Shown: positions 13,762-21,100, counted from the stretch's first letter. The stretch: DNA of 21,443 bases from a virus (IMGVR_UViG_3300045135_001534:1-21443); one strand, 5' to 3'. Translations and numbers: made by a program. The notes: generated by a model from the sequence alone, not told the origin.

Positions 13762-14049
13762 TTAGAGGAAAAATGATTCCAAACCCTTGTAATTTATTTG
13801 CATTGCAGTATAATTCCGCGTATCTTTTATGTCTACGCTATCACCAACTCTTTTATGGTTGATTGGGGCAAAATACTGCTGTTTTTTGGTGTTGTAGAAT
13901 CCCCAAATCGTAGAAACAGGATCATTGCTATAGTTGTAATGATTGGGATGCTGTAACCAAATAGAAAGCACATTACGTTTAAACGATTGTACTTTGTAGG
14001 AGTAACCTTCTGGAGGTTGATGGGGGAAATCATAAGGAAGTTCAAGCAT
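13762..14049 (-). CDS. Hypothetical protein, 95 residues
   Basis: It starts at ATG 14049 (MLELPYDFPHQPPEGYSYKV) and overlaps the preceding gene by 8 nt. The protein is rich in Tyr, Asn and His and ends KGLESFFL. It looks like a small beta-rich domain with WGFYNTKKQQYFAP in the centre. No function recognised. A start at 14070 would extend deep into the preceding gene without a ribosome binding site. Confidence 0.72.
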   Translation of the reverse strand: MLELPYDFPHQPPEGYSYKVQSFKRNVLSIWLQHPNHYNYSNDPVSTIWGFYNTKKQQYFAPINHKRVGDSVDIKDTRNYTAMQINYKGLESFFL

Positions 14050-14266
14050 TTTGGAAGTACAATCCAGCAACTTTCATCAGTTCGATGAGTTTATCTTGAA
14101 TTTCTTCTAGATCTTTTGATTCAAATTCATCACACTCATAAAGATCAACAGGTTCCCAATCTTCAAGTGAAATTGTTCCATCAGTCATAATAGGAGAGTA
14201 ATAAAGTTCTCCCTCAGAACAAACAGAATAAACACAACCGTAGTTTTCAGCAGTGAGCATGATCAT
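14042..14266 (-). CDS. Hypothetical acidic protein, 74 residues
   Basis: The ATG at 14266 (MIMLTAENYGCVYSVCSEGE) has GAGGT 9 nt upstream. The candidate at 14272 would be a TTG. The sequence is acidic with a helical C-terminus (SKDLEEIQDKLIELMKVAG). Its start lies 12 nt after the stop of the 44-residue gene. Unknown function. Confidence 0.75.
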   Translation of the reverse strand: MIMLTAENYGCVYSVCSEGELYYSPIMTDGTISLEDWEPVDLYECDEFESKDLEEIQDKLIELMKVAGLYFQNA

Positions 14267-14278
14267 GGTCAAATTACC

Positions 14279-14413
14279 TCAGAAATCGTTTTCAGAATCA
14301 AGAAAGTTATCAAATGATTTGTCATCAAAATCATCATCAAATTCTTTCATCTCGGGAATGTCATAGATCTCACCAGGAGCATCAGCAATTTCGGACCAGA
14401 GTTCATCAAACAT
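14279..14413 (-). CDS. Small very acidic protein, 44 residues
   Basis: It reads MFDELWSEIADAPGEIYDIP, then EMKEFDDDFDDKSFDNFLDS. More than a third of its residues are Asp or Glu. Sits in register between two other small genes. No family assigned. A role as a DNA-mimic or protein partner is possible but unsupported. Confidence 0.62.
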   Translation of the reverse strand: MFDELWSEIADAPGEIYDIPEMKEFDDDFDDKSFDNFLDSENDF

Positions 14414-14453
14414 GTTTAAAAGAAAATAGAGTGTTCAGGATGGTAAGTTTAGT

Positions 14454-14615
14454 TCACTGATCGTCAACAATCAATGACTCATCAGGAAGATTATTTGCAC
14501 GGACTTTCATTCGATTTAGTTTGGAAACATTCCAACCATTTTTTTCGGAATCAGTGACAACTCCATCAAGTTGTCTCCTTTCACTTTCAGTATGATAGTG
14601 ACGATGGTCGTTCAT
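14454..14615 (-). CDS. Small protein, 53 residues
   Basis: It begins MNDHRHYHTESERRQLDGVV, His-rich at the N-terminus, and ends PDESLIVDDQ. A GAGG ribosome binding site lies 6 nt before the ATG, and an extended -10 promoter stands just upstream. The composition is natural for a small soluble protein. Function unknown. Confidence 0.68.
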   Translation of the reverse strand: MNDHRHYHTESERRQLDGVVTDSEKNGWNVSKLNRMKVRANNLPDESLIVDDQ

Positions 14616-14640
14616 AAAAACCTCTGAATTGAACTAGTAA

Positions 14641-14649
14641 ATTATAGCA
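14641..14649 (-). promoter_or_regulatory. Extended -10 promoter TGCTATAAT
   Basis: The minus strand reads TGTGCTATAATTTAC just after the stop of the 133-residue gene, giving TGnTATAAT. It would start transcription about 19 nt before the ATG at 14615. The same TGCTATAATT occurs at 10239-10247. Confidence 0.5.
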
Positions 14650-14657
14650 CATTACCA

Positions 14658-15059
14658 TCATTTCATGTAAAGATAGGCACCAGACCAATCTGCTTTCTCA
14701 AAACATTCTTCACGGGATGCAATTTCTAGCAGACGGAAACGAACATGTTTTGCAGGTGCTTTGAATGATGCTGCCTTGTAAACTTCACCAGTCTTCTTAT
14801 CTACGAAAGCATGAACACTACGGGAGGGAGGACGATTGTGGTTAGGAACCTCCATGATGATTTTGTGGTACTTACGACCAGACTCGATCACAAACTTATA
14901 CTCAGGAGCATCATAACCAGCGACTTTGCCATGGTTACGATCCTTGAAGTTCTGCTCCAGGGCATCACACAGCATGAGAGTATACTTACGGACGTTAAGT
15001 TCAATGGTGTTCCGTGCATCTTGCGTTGCAACGTAGTCAGAAAATGTCTGAGTGGTCAT
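14658..15059 (-). CDS. Conserved phage protein of unknown function, 133 residues
   Basis: The segment SVHAFVDKKTGEVYKAASFK (about residues 81-100), followed by APAKHVRFRLLEI, is a signature I recall from widespread cyanophage hypothetical proteins. The N-terminal MTTQTFSDYVATQDARNTI starts directly after promoter copy 7. A central aromatic-basic part and a C-terminal WSGAYLYMK complete the domain. It may be a small nucleic-acid-related protein, but I cannot support a function. Confidence 0.82.
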   Translation of the reverse strand: MTTQTFSDYVATQDARNTIELNVRKYTLMLCDALEQNFKDRNHGKVAGYDAPEYKFVIESGRKYHKIIMEVPNHNRPPSRSVHAFVDKKTGEVYKAASFKAPAKHVRFRLLEIASREECFEKADWSGAYLYMK

Positions 15060-15082
15060 GCCTTTGTTCCTTTGACTCTTTT

Positions 15083-15139
15083 AATATACAGGTTTTAGGT
15101 GCCCGTGGGGAGAATAGTGGACACCTTGAGAATTGTCAC
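15083..15139 (-). promoter_or_regulatory. Composite promoter module, copy 7
   Basis: On the minus strand: box GTGACAAT (15139-15132), box TGTCCAC (15123-15117), 28-nt gap, TATATT (15088-15083), AAAAGAGTCAAAGGAA, ATG at 15059. One of the four nearly identical copies. Confidence 0.8.
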
Positions 15140-15324
15140 ATAGGTCGAATTGGTCTATCAAATTTTTCTAATCGATAACCCTCTTTGATAGCTTGCATTA
15201 TGATGTTGTCATACGAATGTGACATCAATGGAATGTTACGATGGAGAAGAAAGTCCTCACAATCTTCAGACAATGCTTCTTTACGTTCGTGGGACATTGT
15301 ATCAAGAAATGATCGATCAATCAT
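15136..15324 (-). CDS. Hypothetical small protein, 62 residues
   Basis: It reads MIDRSFLDTMSHERKEALSE and ends DRPIRPM, mildly charged and mostly helical. No ribosome binding site is obvious. Its last codons overlap the upstream box of promoter copy 7. Unknown function. Confidence 0.68.
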   Translation of the reverse strand: MIDRSFLDTMSHERKEALSEDCEDFLLHRNIPLMSHSYDNIIMQAIKEGYRLEKFDRPIRPM

Positions 15325-15354
15325 AGTGAAGAAAAAATGGTGTAAACTTTAGAA

Positions 15355-15609
15355 TCAGTAGTGTGATTCAGACCAATCAAGTTTGTCAGACCATTTTGCA
15401 ATCTGATTGTAACACTTAGTGCGGGATTCTTCATCATCCCCAAAGTCACTTAAAAACTCAAAAGCATACTTGATTCGTGTTTCGGGTTGAGACAAAATGC
15501 GATCCAGTTCTTGTTTCGCAGTTTTCTTTTCTTCCTGCTGTTTCTGATAGTTTGCATTGTAAGCAAACATTTCACGATCAACAAAAGATGTTGTGTAGTA
15601 AGGGTGCAT
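15355..15609 (-). CDS. Hypothetical coiled-coil-like protein, 84 residues
   Basis: Start at 15609 (MHPYYTTSFVDREMFAYNAN), which follows promoter copy 8. A longer reading to 15762 would run through the promoter and overlap the membrane-protein gene. A Lys/Glu/Gln-rich helix (YQKQQEEKKTAKQELDRILS) suggests a coiled coil. The C-terminal half has FLSDFGDDEESRTKC. Function unknown. Confidence 0.75.
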   Translation of the reverse strand: MHPYYTTSFVDREMFAYNANYQKQQEEKKTAKQELDRILSQPETRIKYAFEFLSDFGDDEESRTKCYNQIAKWSDKLDWSESHY

Positions 15610-15634
15610 TAGGTTGCGTTCCTTTGACTCTTTT

Positions 15635-15691
15635 AATATACAGGTTTTAGGTGCCAGTGGGGAGAATAGTGGACACCTCTTCAACTGGACC
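15635..15691 (-). promoter_or_regulatory. Composite promoter module, copy 8
   Basis: On the minus strand: box GGTCCAGT (15691-15684), box TGTCCAC (15675-15669), 28-nt gap, TATATT (15640-15635), AAAAGAGTCAAAGGAA. Much of it is also coding: the last 12 codons of the membrane-protein gene lie in it. Confidence 0.8.
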
Positions 15692-15790
15692 AAGTAATTT
15701 TGAATCTCTTTCTGCCAAAAATGAAAGATAACTCCCAAGTGCAAGGCATACAAGTATGCCACTGAGTCCGTATTGTGCGACTTTAGACAT
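15647..15790 (-). CDS. Small single-pass membrane protein, 47 residues
   Basis: It starts MSKVAQYGLSGILVCLALGS, with a hydrophobic helix over about residues 8-27, followed by a short charged tail. It is separated by 2 nt from the upstream 84-residue gene. Its final residues (VEEVSTILPTGT) are encoded by the conserved promoter-module bases and end at TAA 15647-15649. Either the protein simply runs into the repeat or the module was inserted at its end. Membrane location is predicted from the sequence. Confidence 0.6.
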   Translation of the reverse strand: MSKVAQYGLSGILVCLALGSYLSFLAERDSKLLGPVEEVSTILPTGT

Positions 15791-15792
15791 TA

Positions 15793-16047
15793 TCAATAAG
15801 AAACAATGTAGTTGAGGCAATCGTTAGGATTTTGAATAACGCTTGCTTTTGGAGGCAAAATTGAATCTATCGGTTGCAGTTTCCATTCAGATCCGTTTTC
15901 AGCAATAACAGCAAACCCGAAGACACCAGCAGTTGGCATCATATAAAGACCATGTTTTTCTGCCTGTCTGGCACTGGAAAATCCACGGGCAGTGATTGTC
16001 CAATCCTTACCGAAGTAAGCACAAATGAAATCTTTCATGGGTTGCAT
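15793..16047 (-). CDS. Hypothetical protein, 84 residues
   Basis: Starts at 16047 (MQPMKDFICAYFGKDWTITA), directly after promoter copy 9. The second Met is possible too. The protein looks like a small alpha/beta domain, with SARQAEKHGLYMMPTAGVFG and VIAENGSEWKLQPID. Such mixed folds are common among cyanophage hypothetical proteins. No function assigned. Confidence 0.75.
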   Translation of the reverse strand: MQPMKDFICAYFGKDWTITARGFSSARQAEKHGLYMMPTAGVFGFAVIAENGSEWKLQPIDSILPPKASVIQNPNDCLNYIVSY

Positions 16048-16062
16048 TGCTTTGACTCTTAT

Positions 16063-16119
16063 AGAATACAGGAAAACAGATCCAGATCAACCGATAGTAG
16101 ACACCTTTCCAACTGGCAC
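16063..16119 (-). promoter_or_regulatory. Composite promoter module, copy 9
   Basis: On the minus strand: box GTGCCAGT (16119-16112), box TGTCTAC (16103-16097), 28-nt gap, TATTCT (16068-16063), ATAAGAGTCAAAGC, ATG at 16047 (9 nt leader after AAAG). The gap sequence differs wholly from copies 4, 5, 7 and 8, so the conserved parts are the boxes, spacing and tail. Confidence 0.75.
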
Positions 16120-16123
16120 ATGT

Positions 16124-16558
16124 TTACCTGCGATTCATAGAATCATATTCATCCAAACTAGTTGTGAGTGATCTTGAGAATGAATTTTCTCTGACTTGAG
16201 TTTTTTGAATGGGTTGATTATTTTCTTTATTATTTTCTGATGGAGAAAATAAAGTAAGTGCTGCAATTCCAAGAACTATTATGAGAACTGCCCGGAATAA
16301 TCCGAATATAAATCCAAAACAACCAATAGGTTCACTATCATAACGTGGATCATCATAATTAGAAGATCCGTCGTAAGTTCCTGAACCTGTATGATAATTG
16401 TCATGATTATCATATCCATCAGAAACAGCATTGGCACCTAGAAAAATTGATCCAGGATTGCGATGAATTGCAATGTCTCTTGCTTCATTCTGACCATTTG
16501 CATGAACGTAGTCATAGAATTGACTACCATTCCGAATCAATTTGACTTCGTATTGCAT
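16124..16558 (-). CDS. Membrane-anchored protein, 144 residues
   Basis: Start at 16558 (MQYEVKLIRNGSQFYDYVHA), 8 nt after the stop of the 57-residue gene. The in-frame ATG at 16618 would overlap that gene. Residues 1-45 form a small domain, 45-78 a low-complexity Asp/Tyr/Gly linker (YDNHDNYHTGSGTYDGSSN), and about 79-104 a hydrophobic helix (CFGFIFGLFRAVLIIVLGIA). A Ser/Asn/Arg-rich tail follows. No signal peptide. The topology suggests an inner-membrane protein acting on the host envelope, which is inference. Confidence 0.72.
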   Translation of the reverse strand: MQYEVKLIRNGSQFYDYVHANGQNEARDIAIHRNPGSIFLGANAVSDGYDNHDNYHTGSGTYDGSSNYDDPRYDSEPIGCFGFIFGLFRAVLIIVLGIAALTLFSPSENNKENNQPIQKTQVRENSFSRSLTTSLDEYDSMNRR

Positions 16559-16565
16559 GATTAGA

Positions 16566-16739
16566 TTACTTAGAGGTTGCGATAAAATTGTTTTCTTTCC
16601 AGTGCTGAATAAATGCACGACGAAGCATCAGCAGTTCATCATATCGTTCCTGCTGATCTTTAGTGAAGATAAAGTTTTGATCCTTATACACTTTTTGAAG
16701 TGCTTGAAGTGACCGGAGAACTTGTGAAGATCCTTGCAT
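16566..16739 (-). CDS. Small helical protein, 57 residues
   Basis: It reads MQGSSQVLRSLQALQKVYKD, then LMLRRAFIQHWKENNFIATSK, helical and basic. The ATG follows promoter copy 10, and the stop lies 7 nt before the next ATG. No family recognised. Confidence 0.72.
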   Translation of the reverse strand: MQGSSQVLRSLQALQKVYKDQNFIFTKDQQERYDELLMLRRAFIQHWKENNFIATSK

Positions 16740-16759
16740 GTGTTTTGTTCGACTTTTTT

Positions 16760-16818
16760 AATATACAGGAAAAACAGGGCAGTGGTTAGAACAGTGTGGC
16801 AGTTTCTAAAGTGTCCAC
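16760..16818 (-). promoter_or_regulatory. Composite promoter module, copy 10 (boxes within the methyltransferase gene)
   Basis: On the minus strand GTGGACACT (16818-16810) is followed 16 nt later by a CTGCCACA box (TGCCACA at 16801-16795), a 29-nt gap, TATATT (16765-16760) and AAAAAAGTCG. Both boxes lie in the last codons and stop of the methyltransferase gene. The sequence is drifted but the spacing is intact. Confidence 0.6.
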
Positions 16819-17640
16819 ATTGTAGTTAGAAATTAGCAGTTCAGTTTTGATATTGTCTTTCGTACCTTTGTCCCCACGATGAACCATAGAATAACGAAGT
16901 TCCCAATCTTTAAGATTATAATCCTTGTAACGATTTTCTAACCATTCATTCTTATTGTAAGTGATCATGAACTGATGCGAGCATTTGTCCACATTGTCAG
17001 CAAAACTTTCATGGCTAAAAGAAGAATGAAGTTTGCGATCAGTTCCATAAAGAAAATCTTTAATGTCATAAGGAGGATCTAGAAATACGAAAACATCTTC
17101 ACCAGGAGCACACATTACCTCAGAATAATCAACATTAGTGATTTTCCAGTTCTTGATAATCTGCGAGAACATTTTTAGTTTCTCGGCACCAACAATTGAA
17201 AAGTTAGAACGTGATGCCGTCTTTGAAAATGTGGAGTTTTCAGTGAGTCCAGAATATGAACACTTGTTTAGAATGAAAAATGCCACTGCTTGCATGAAAG
17301 GTTCATAATCTTTCATCTCTTTTGCATACTGATTAAACAGATTTCGATGTGCTTCATCGTCACCATTTACTTCTTCTTTAATTTCCCTAATTTTATTTGA
17401 CAACATGACTCCTTGGTCACGCAGTTGCAACCAGAAATTAAACAAAAAGTAGTATTTGTCATTTACCCAAACAGGAACATTTGGATAGTTTTGTGACACC
17501 ATCAAAGGGATACTTCCACCACCTAAAAATGGATCACGAAACTCTTTGAAGTCTGATGGAATCCATTCTCCCAAAGTTTTGAGTGCTTTACTCTTCCCAC
17601 CAGGATAACGAAGGCAAGTTTTGAACTTTGCTGGTTTCAT
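16786..17640 (-). CDS. dam: D12-class DNA adenine-N6 methyltransferase
   Basis: A 284-residue protein with the class D12 (Dam-like, alpha) order: RYPGGKSK (11-18, motif X), FRDPFLGGGS (34-43, motif I, S-adenosylmethionine binding) and LDPPYD (187-192, motif IV, catalytic DPPY). The length is typical of Dam. It likely methylates adenine in a short sequence in phage or host DNA. The recognition site cannot be read. Many T4-like cyanophages carry one. It begins right after an intrinsic terminator, with an extended -10 (TGTTATAAT) 8-16 nt before a very short leader. No defect is visible. A defence against host restriction, or a partner of the nearby nuclease-like protein, is inference. Confidence 0.9.
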   Translation of the reverse strand: MKPAKFKTCLRYPGGKSKALKTLGEWIPSDFKEFRDPFLGGGSIPLMVSQNYPNVPVWVNDKYYFLFNFWLQLRDQGVMLSNKIREIKEEVNGDDEAHRNLFNQYAKEMKDYEPFMQAVAFFILNKCSYSGLTENSTFSKTASRSNFSIVGAEKLKMFSQIIKNWKITNVDYSEVMCAPGEDVFVFLDPPYDIKDFLYGTDRKLHSSFSHESFADNVDKCSHQFMITYNKNEWLENRYKDYNLKDWELRYSMVHRGDKGTKDNIKTELLISNYNVDTLETATLF

Positions 17641-17654
17641 ACAATTTCATTTTG

Positions 17655-17663
17655 ATTATAACA
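17655..17663 (-). promoter_or_regulatory. Extended -10 promoter (TGTTATAAT) for the methyltransferase gene
   Basis: Just downstream of the terminator at 17670, the minus strand reads TGTTATAAT. Transcription would begin near 17648, leaving a very short leader before the ATG at 17640. No -35 is visible. Confidence 0.45.
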
Positions 17664-17669
17664 TAACAT

Positions 17670-17695
17670 AAAAAAACCTCCCCGTCAAGGGAGGT
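17670..17695 (-). terminator. Intrinsic terminator after the fibre operon
   Basis: ACCTCCC (minus strand 17695-17689) pairs with GGGAGGT (17682-17676) over 7 bp with a 6-nt loop, and the minus-strand RNA continues in seven U. It separates the structural genes from the methyltransferase cluster. Confidence 0.85.
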
Positions 17696-17714
17696 CATGA
17701 CAGATATTTAATTG

Positions 17715-17824
17715 TCACCACAAATCATCTTCTTCTTCAATATCAATCACATCAACATATTCATTTTCTTCTAATTGAAGAAGATCTTGCCAGTCAAAAA
17801 ATTCTGGTTCTTTATCTTCCATTA
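17715..17824 (-). pseudogene. Frameshifted small acidic gene (about 35 codons if restored)
   Basis: From ATG 17824 the frame reads MEDKEPEFFDWQDLLQLEEN then EYMLM and stops (25 residues, stop 17747-17749). If two bases of a TATAT tract near 17757-17762 are removed, the reading continues VDVIDIEEEDDLW and stops at 17715-17717. The restored tail has the same acidic style as the start, which suggests a true gene broken by a dinucleotide change, or an assembly error, or programmed slippage. It lies between the 82-residue gene and the terminator. Confidence 0.35.
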
Positions 17825-17857
17825 GTTCTAATTCTAGGATGATGCGATATCTTCTTC

Positions 17858-18106
17858 TCATTCTTCGTCGTCTTCGATTTCATCTGTTGGAATGTCTTCG
17901 TCTTCATCATCTAGTTGAATCTCAGGGAGATTCTCAGGTTTCATAGATTCATTTTCCAGAAGACTAAAACCTTCTAGAGCACCTGATAGTTTTAGTGCAA
18001 GTTCTCTACGTTGTACCAATTCATTCTCAAGTTTTTGAATTGCTTCATTGTGTTCTTTTAATTGTGCCTTAAAAGAGTCGGTAATGTTATCTAATGCTTT
18101 TTTCAT
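17858..18106 (-). CDS. Small acidic coiled-coil protein, 82 residues
   Basis: It starts MKKALDNITDSFKAQLKEHN, followed by a heptad-like helix (EAIQKLENELVQRRELALKL) and a very acidic tail (DDEDEDIPTDEIEDDEE). A late element TATAAATA stands 36 nt upstream. Next to the tail fibre gene, it may be a structural accessory or chaperone, but the sequence shows only the coiled coil. Confidence 0.78.
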   Translation of the reverse strand: MKKALDNITDSFKAQLKEHNEAIQKLENELVQRRELALKLSGALEGFSLLENESMKPENLPEIQLDDEDEDIPTDEIEDDEE

Positions 18107-18141
18107 TTTTCAGTAACGTTATTTTGAATAATGATCACCTG

Positions 18142-18149
18142 TATTTATA
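18142..18149 (-). promoter_or_regulatory. Late promoter element TATAAATA
   Basis: The minus strand reads TATAAATA 36 nt before the ATG at 18106, a perfect T4-like late motif, between the fibre gene and the coiled-coil gene. Confidence 0.65.
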
Positions 18150-18170
18150 CAATAGAGTTTCAGAGATTTA

Positions 18171-21100
18171 TTATTTTACTAACCATCTTTCAACATCGTC
18201 ATTAATGTCAGCCATTTTCAACCAATTAGTATTATTTCTAATAGTATCAGTAATATAATCTTTTTGAATTGCAAGTTTACCCATCAATCCAACTGCATCC
18301 CATTCCGATCTTTGTTCTCTAGGAATATATTCCCGATCAGGATCAAAATCTGGATTCAAGATTCTCTCACCATCGGCATTAAGAATATAAGCATTCCATT
18401 CATCTCGTAAATATTTTTGCTCCCACTTATTCCACGCAGAACCTCCAGTAAATGCAGGATTCTTAGAAATAACTCCAATAGGAATATTTCCAGAAGTTGC
18501 AAGAGCAATCTTCTCTCCAGAAATTAAATAAACTGGTTGACCGTATCTTGGTTCATTATATGGATTACCATCTTTCCATTCAAAATACTCAGCATAGTCA
18601 ATTCCACCACCATACCAAGCACCATCAGCACTTGCTTGCCCGTTACCACGCATAACATATTCAATATCACTACCATTACTACTATATGCACCAAGGAACA
18701 TAAAACAAGTAGTACCAGCCCTGACAGCAGTCTGAACTTGCATTACTCCAGTATATGTTTGGCCAGTGGCATATTGATATAATAAGATGTGACCCCCGTT
18801 TCCAGAACCCCGGACCATTAGAGTAGTACTTGATGTTTTAGTGCTGGAAATAGTCGCAGTTTCTTCACATTTGAAAGAAGTACATCTTAAATTAGTGCCA
18901 GAAATAATTCCAGTTGTTTGGATAGCACCACCGGCCGCATGTACACCACCACCACATGAAATTGCACCCGAAACTTGCAGGTATCCATCACAATCAAGAA
19001 TATAATTATGTATGACAGAACAACAAATATGCCCATTAATAGTGAGATATTGAGCCGTAGGGGTCGTTGTATCCGCATCCCCAAATCCTAAACGCATACC
19101 ATGGGCAACTGTAAGTTGACCTTTTGTAGTAAGAGACATTGCACCTTGTGAAACGGTCATGTCAGCATGCCTCCAAAGGAAACCTCTGCTGATATCATTG
19201 TTCATAGTAAATGTCATCGCATAATCACTGCCCAAACCCCCATAAAGAAGTCCTTGTGTCATACCAATGGTATATTGAGCACTATTCCATACTCTTACCT
19301 TATCATATGTTGCAACGCCAGTACCATTATGTAAAGAAACTGAGCTTCTTTGCAATGTAGCAGAAACACCTCGTATTTGTGATCCAGAAATAAACGCAGC
19401 TTGTATAGCACCAGAAACATCTAAACCACCACAAATTGCTGCTGTTCCATTACCAGTAATTCTGAAAGATGCACATCTCAGGGTACTTGCAGATAAAAAT
19501 GCACCATTTAATTGACCATATGTCATTGCAGAGATATTTCCTCTTTGAAGATTATTAGAAGTACCTCTAAATTGTCCCGCTGATAGCACAGCAGCAACTT
19601 GCAACGAACCACAAATATCCATAGAACCACAAATTGCTGCAGTTCCACCTGTAACTCTTAGAGAAGCACATCTTAATTGCAGACCAGAAAGAATTCCTTT
19701 TGCCTGAACTGATCCTGATAGATATGACCCACCCTGAACAGTTAATGCTCCTGTTGATCTAAAAGATGATGTTCTCAAAGTAGTTGCACTTACAAATCCA
19801 CCATATTCTGGTTGAATAACAGGTGGTCTAACATATAAATGATTAGTTCCTATTCCACTCCAATTAAGAACGACAACAGATGCATACACTGCAGTTGCAG
19901 TAGGACTATAATAAAATGTCTTCGTTACCCAATCGGTTCCGATTGCAACGTTTTCTACTGTTCCTGTTATAGAACCATTTCTAGTATCTTCCTGAACAAC
20001 GGCATTTGTTGCATCATTAGATACTGCAACTTTTCCAGCAGGTAGTTCACCATCATACTCATATACTCTAATATAAAGTCCAGAACTTGCAGCAGCACTA
20101 GCTTTTACTTGAATCGTAATTCTCCATCTACCAAGAACATTTGTTGCAGAATTAACTCTAAATGCAGGAAATGCCATTCCAATCGTTTGGTCTGTTGAAC
20201 TCCGTAATTGAATAGCAGAATTAGCAGTGTTCCAGTTAATTGTACCATAATTACTATTATTATAAGCAGGAACTGCACCAAACATCTCAAAATTATAATT
20301 AGTGGCACTAACAAATCCACCAACTTGCAACGAACCACAAATATCCATAGAACCACAAATTGCTGCAGTTCCACCTGTAACTCTCAGGGAACTACATCTT
20401 AATTGCGCACCAGAAAGAACACCTTTTGCCTGAACAGTTCCTGATAGATATGATCCACCCTGAACATTTAATGTTCCCGATGATTTAAGGGATGTACATC
20501 TTAATTGATTGCCAGAAAGAGCACCTTTTACCTGAACTGCTCCCGATAGATATGATGCACCTTGAACAGAAAGTGTTCCTGCTACTGCAGCATTTCCAAG
20601 AAGATTTGTAGAACTAGTAACTGTTAATACACCACCAATAGAAGTATTACCTTTTGCCTGAACTGATCCTGATAGATATGATGCACCCTGAACATTTAAT
20701 GTTCCCGTTGTTCTGAATGATGATGTTCTTAGTTGTCCTCCAGATAATACACCCGTTACTTGTAATTGTCCACAAACACTAGTATTTCCATTAAGATCTG
20801 TTACTCCAGTGACTGTTAATGCACCACCAACTTGCGCCCCGTTAGTGATACTTAAAGATGTAGTTTGTATATCACCACCTGCAGTCAATCTACCACCAAC
20901 AGACAATGTGCCTTTTGCCTGAACTGATCCTGATAAGTATGATGCACCATTAACAGTTAATATTCCTGTTGATCTGAATGATGCTGTTCTTAGTTGTGTT
21001 CCAGAAATAACAGCAGTTGTCTCAATGTTACCAGTAGCATCAATAGTTTGAATGGCTAAAGTTTTGGATCCAGCAAGAATCTGACCATTAGCAGGATTCA

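Noticed and set aside
6784-16818. NtcA or MotA box as the recurring element
   Set aside because: Neither GTA-N8-TAC nor TGCTTTA at the required distance fits the boxes. The gap of 28-30 nt is much longer than in MotA-type promoters.
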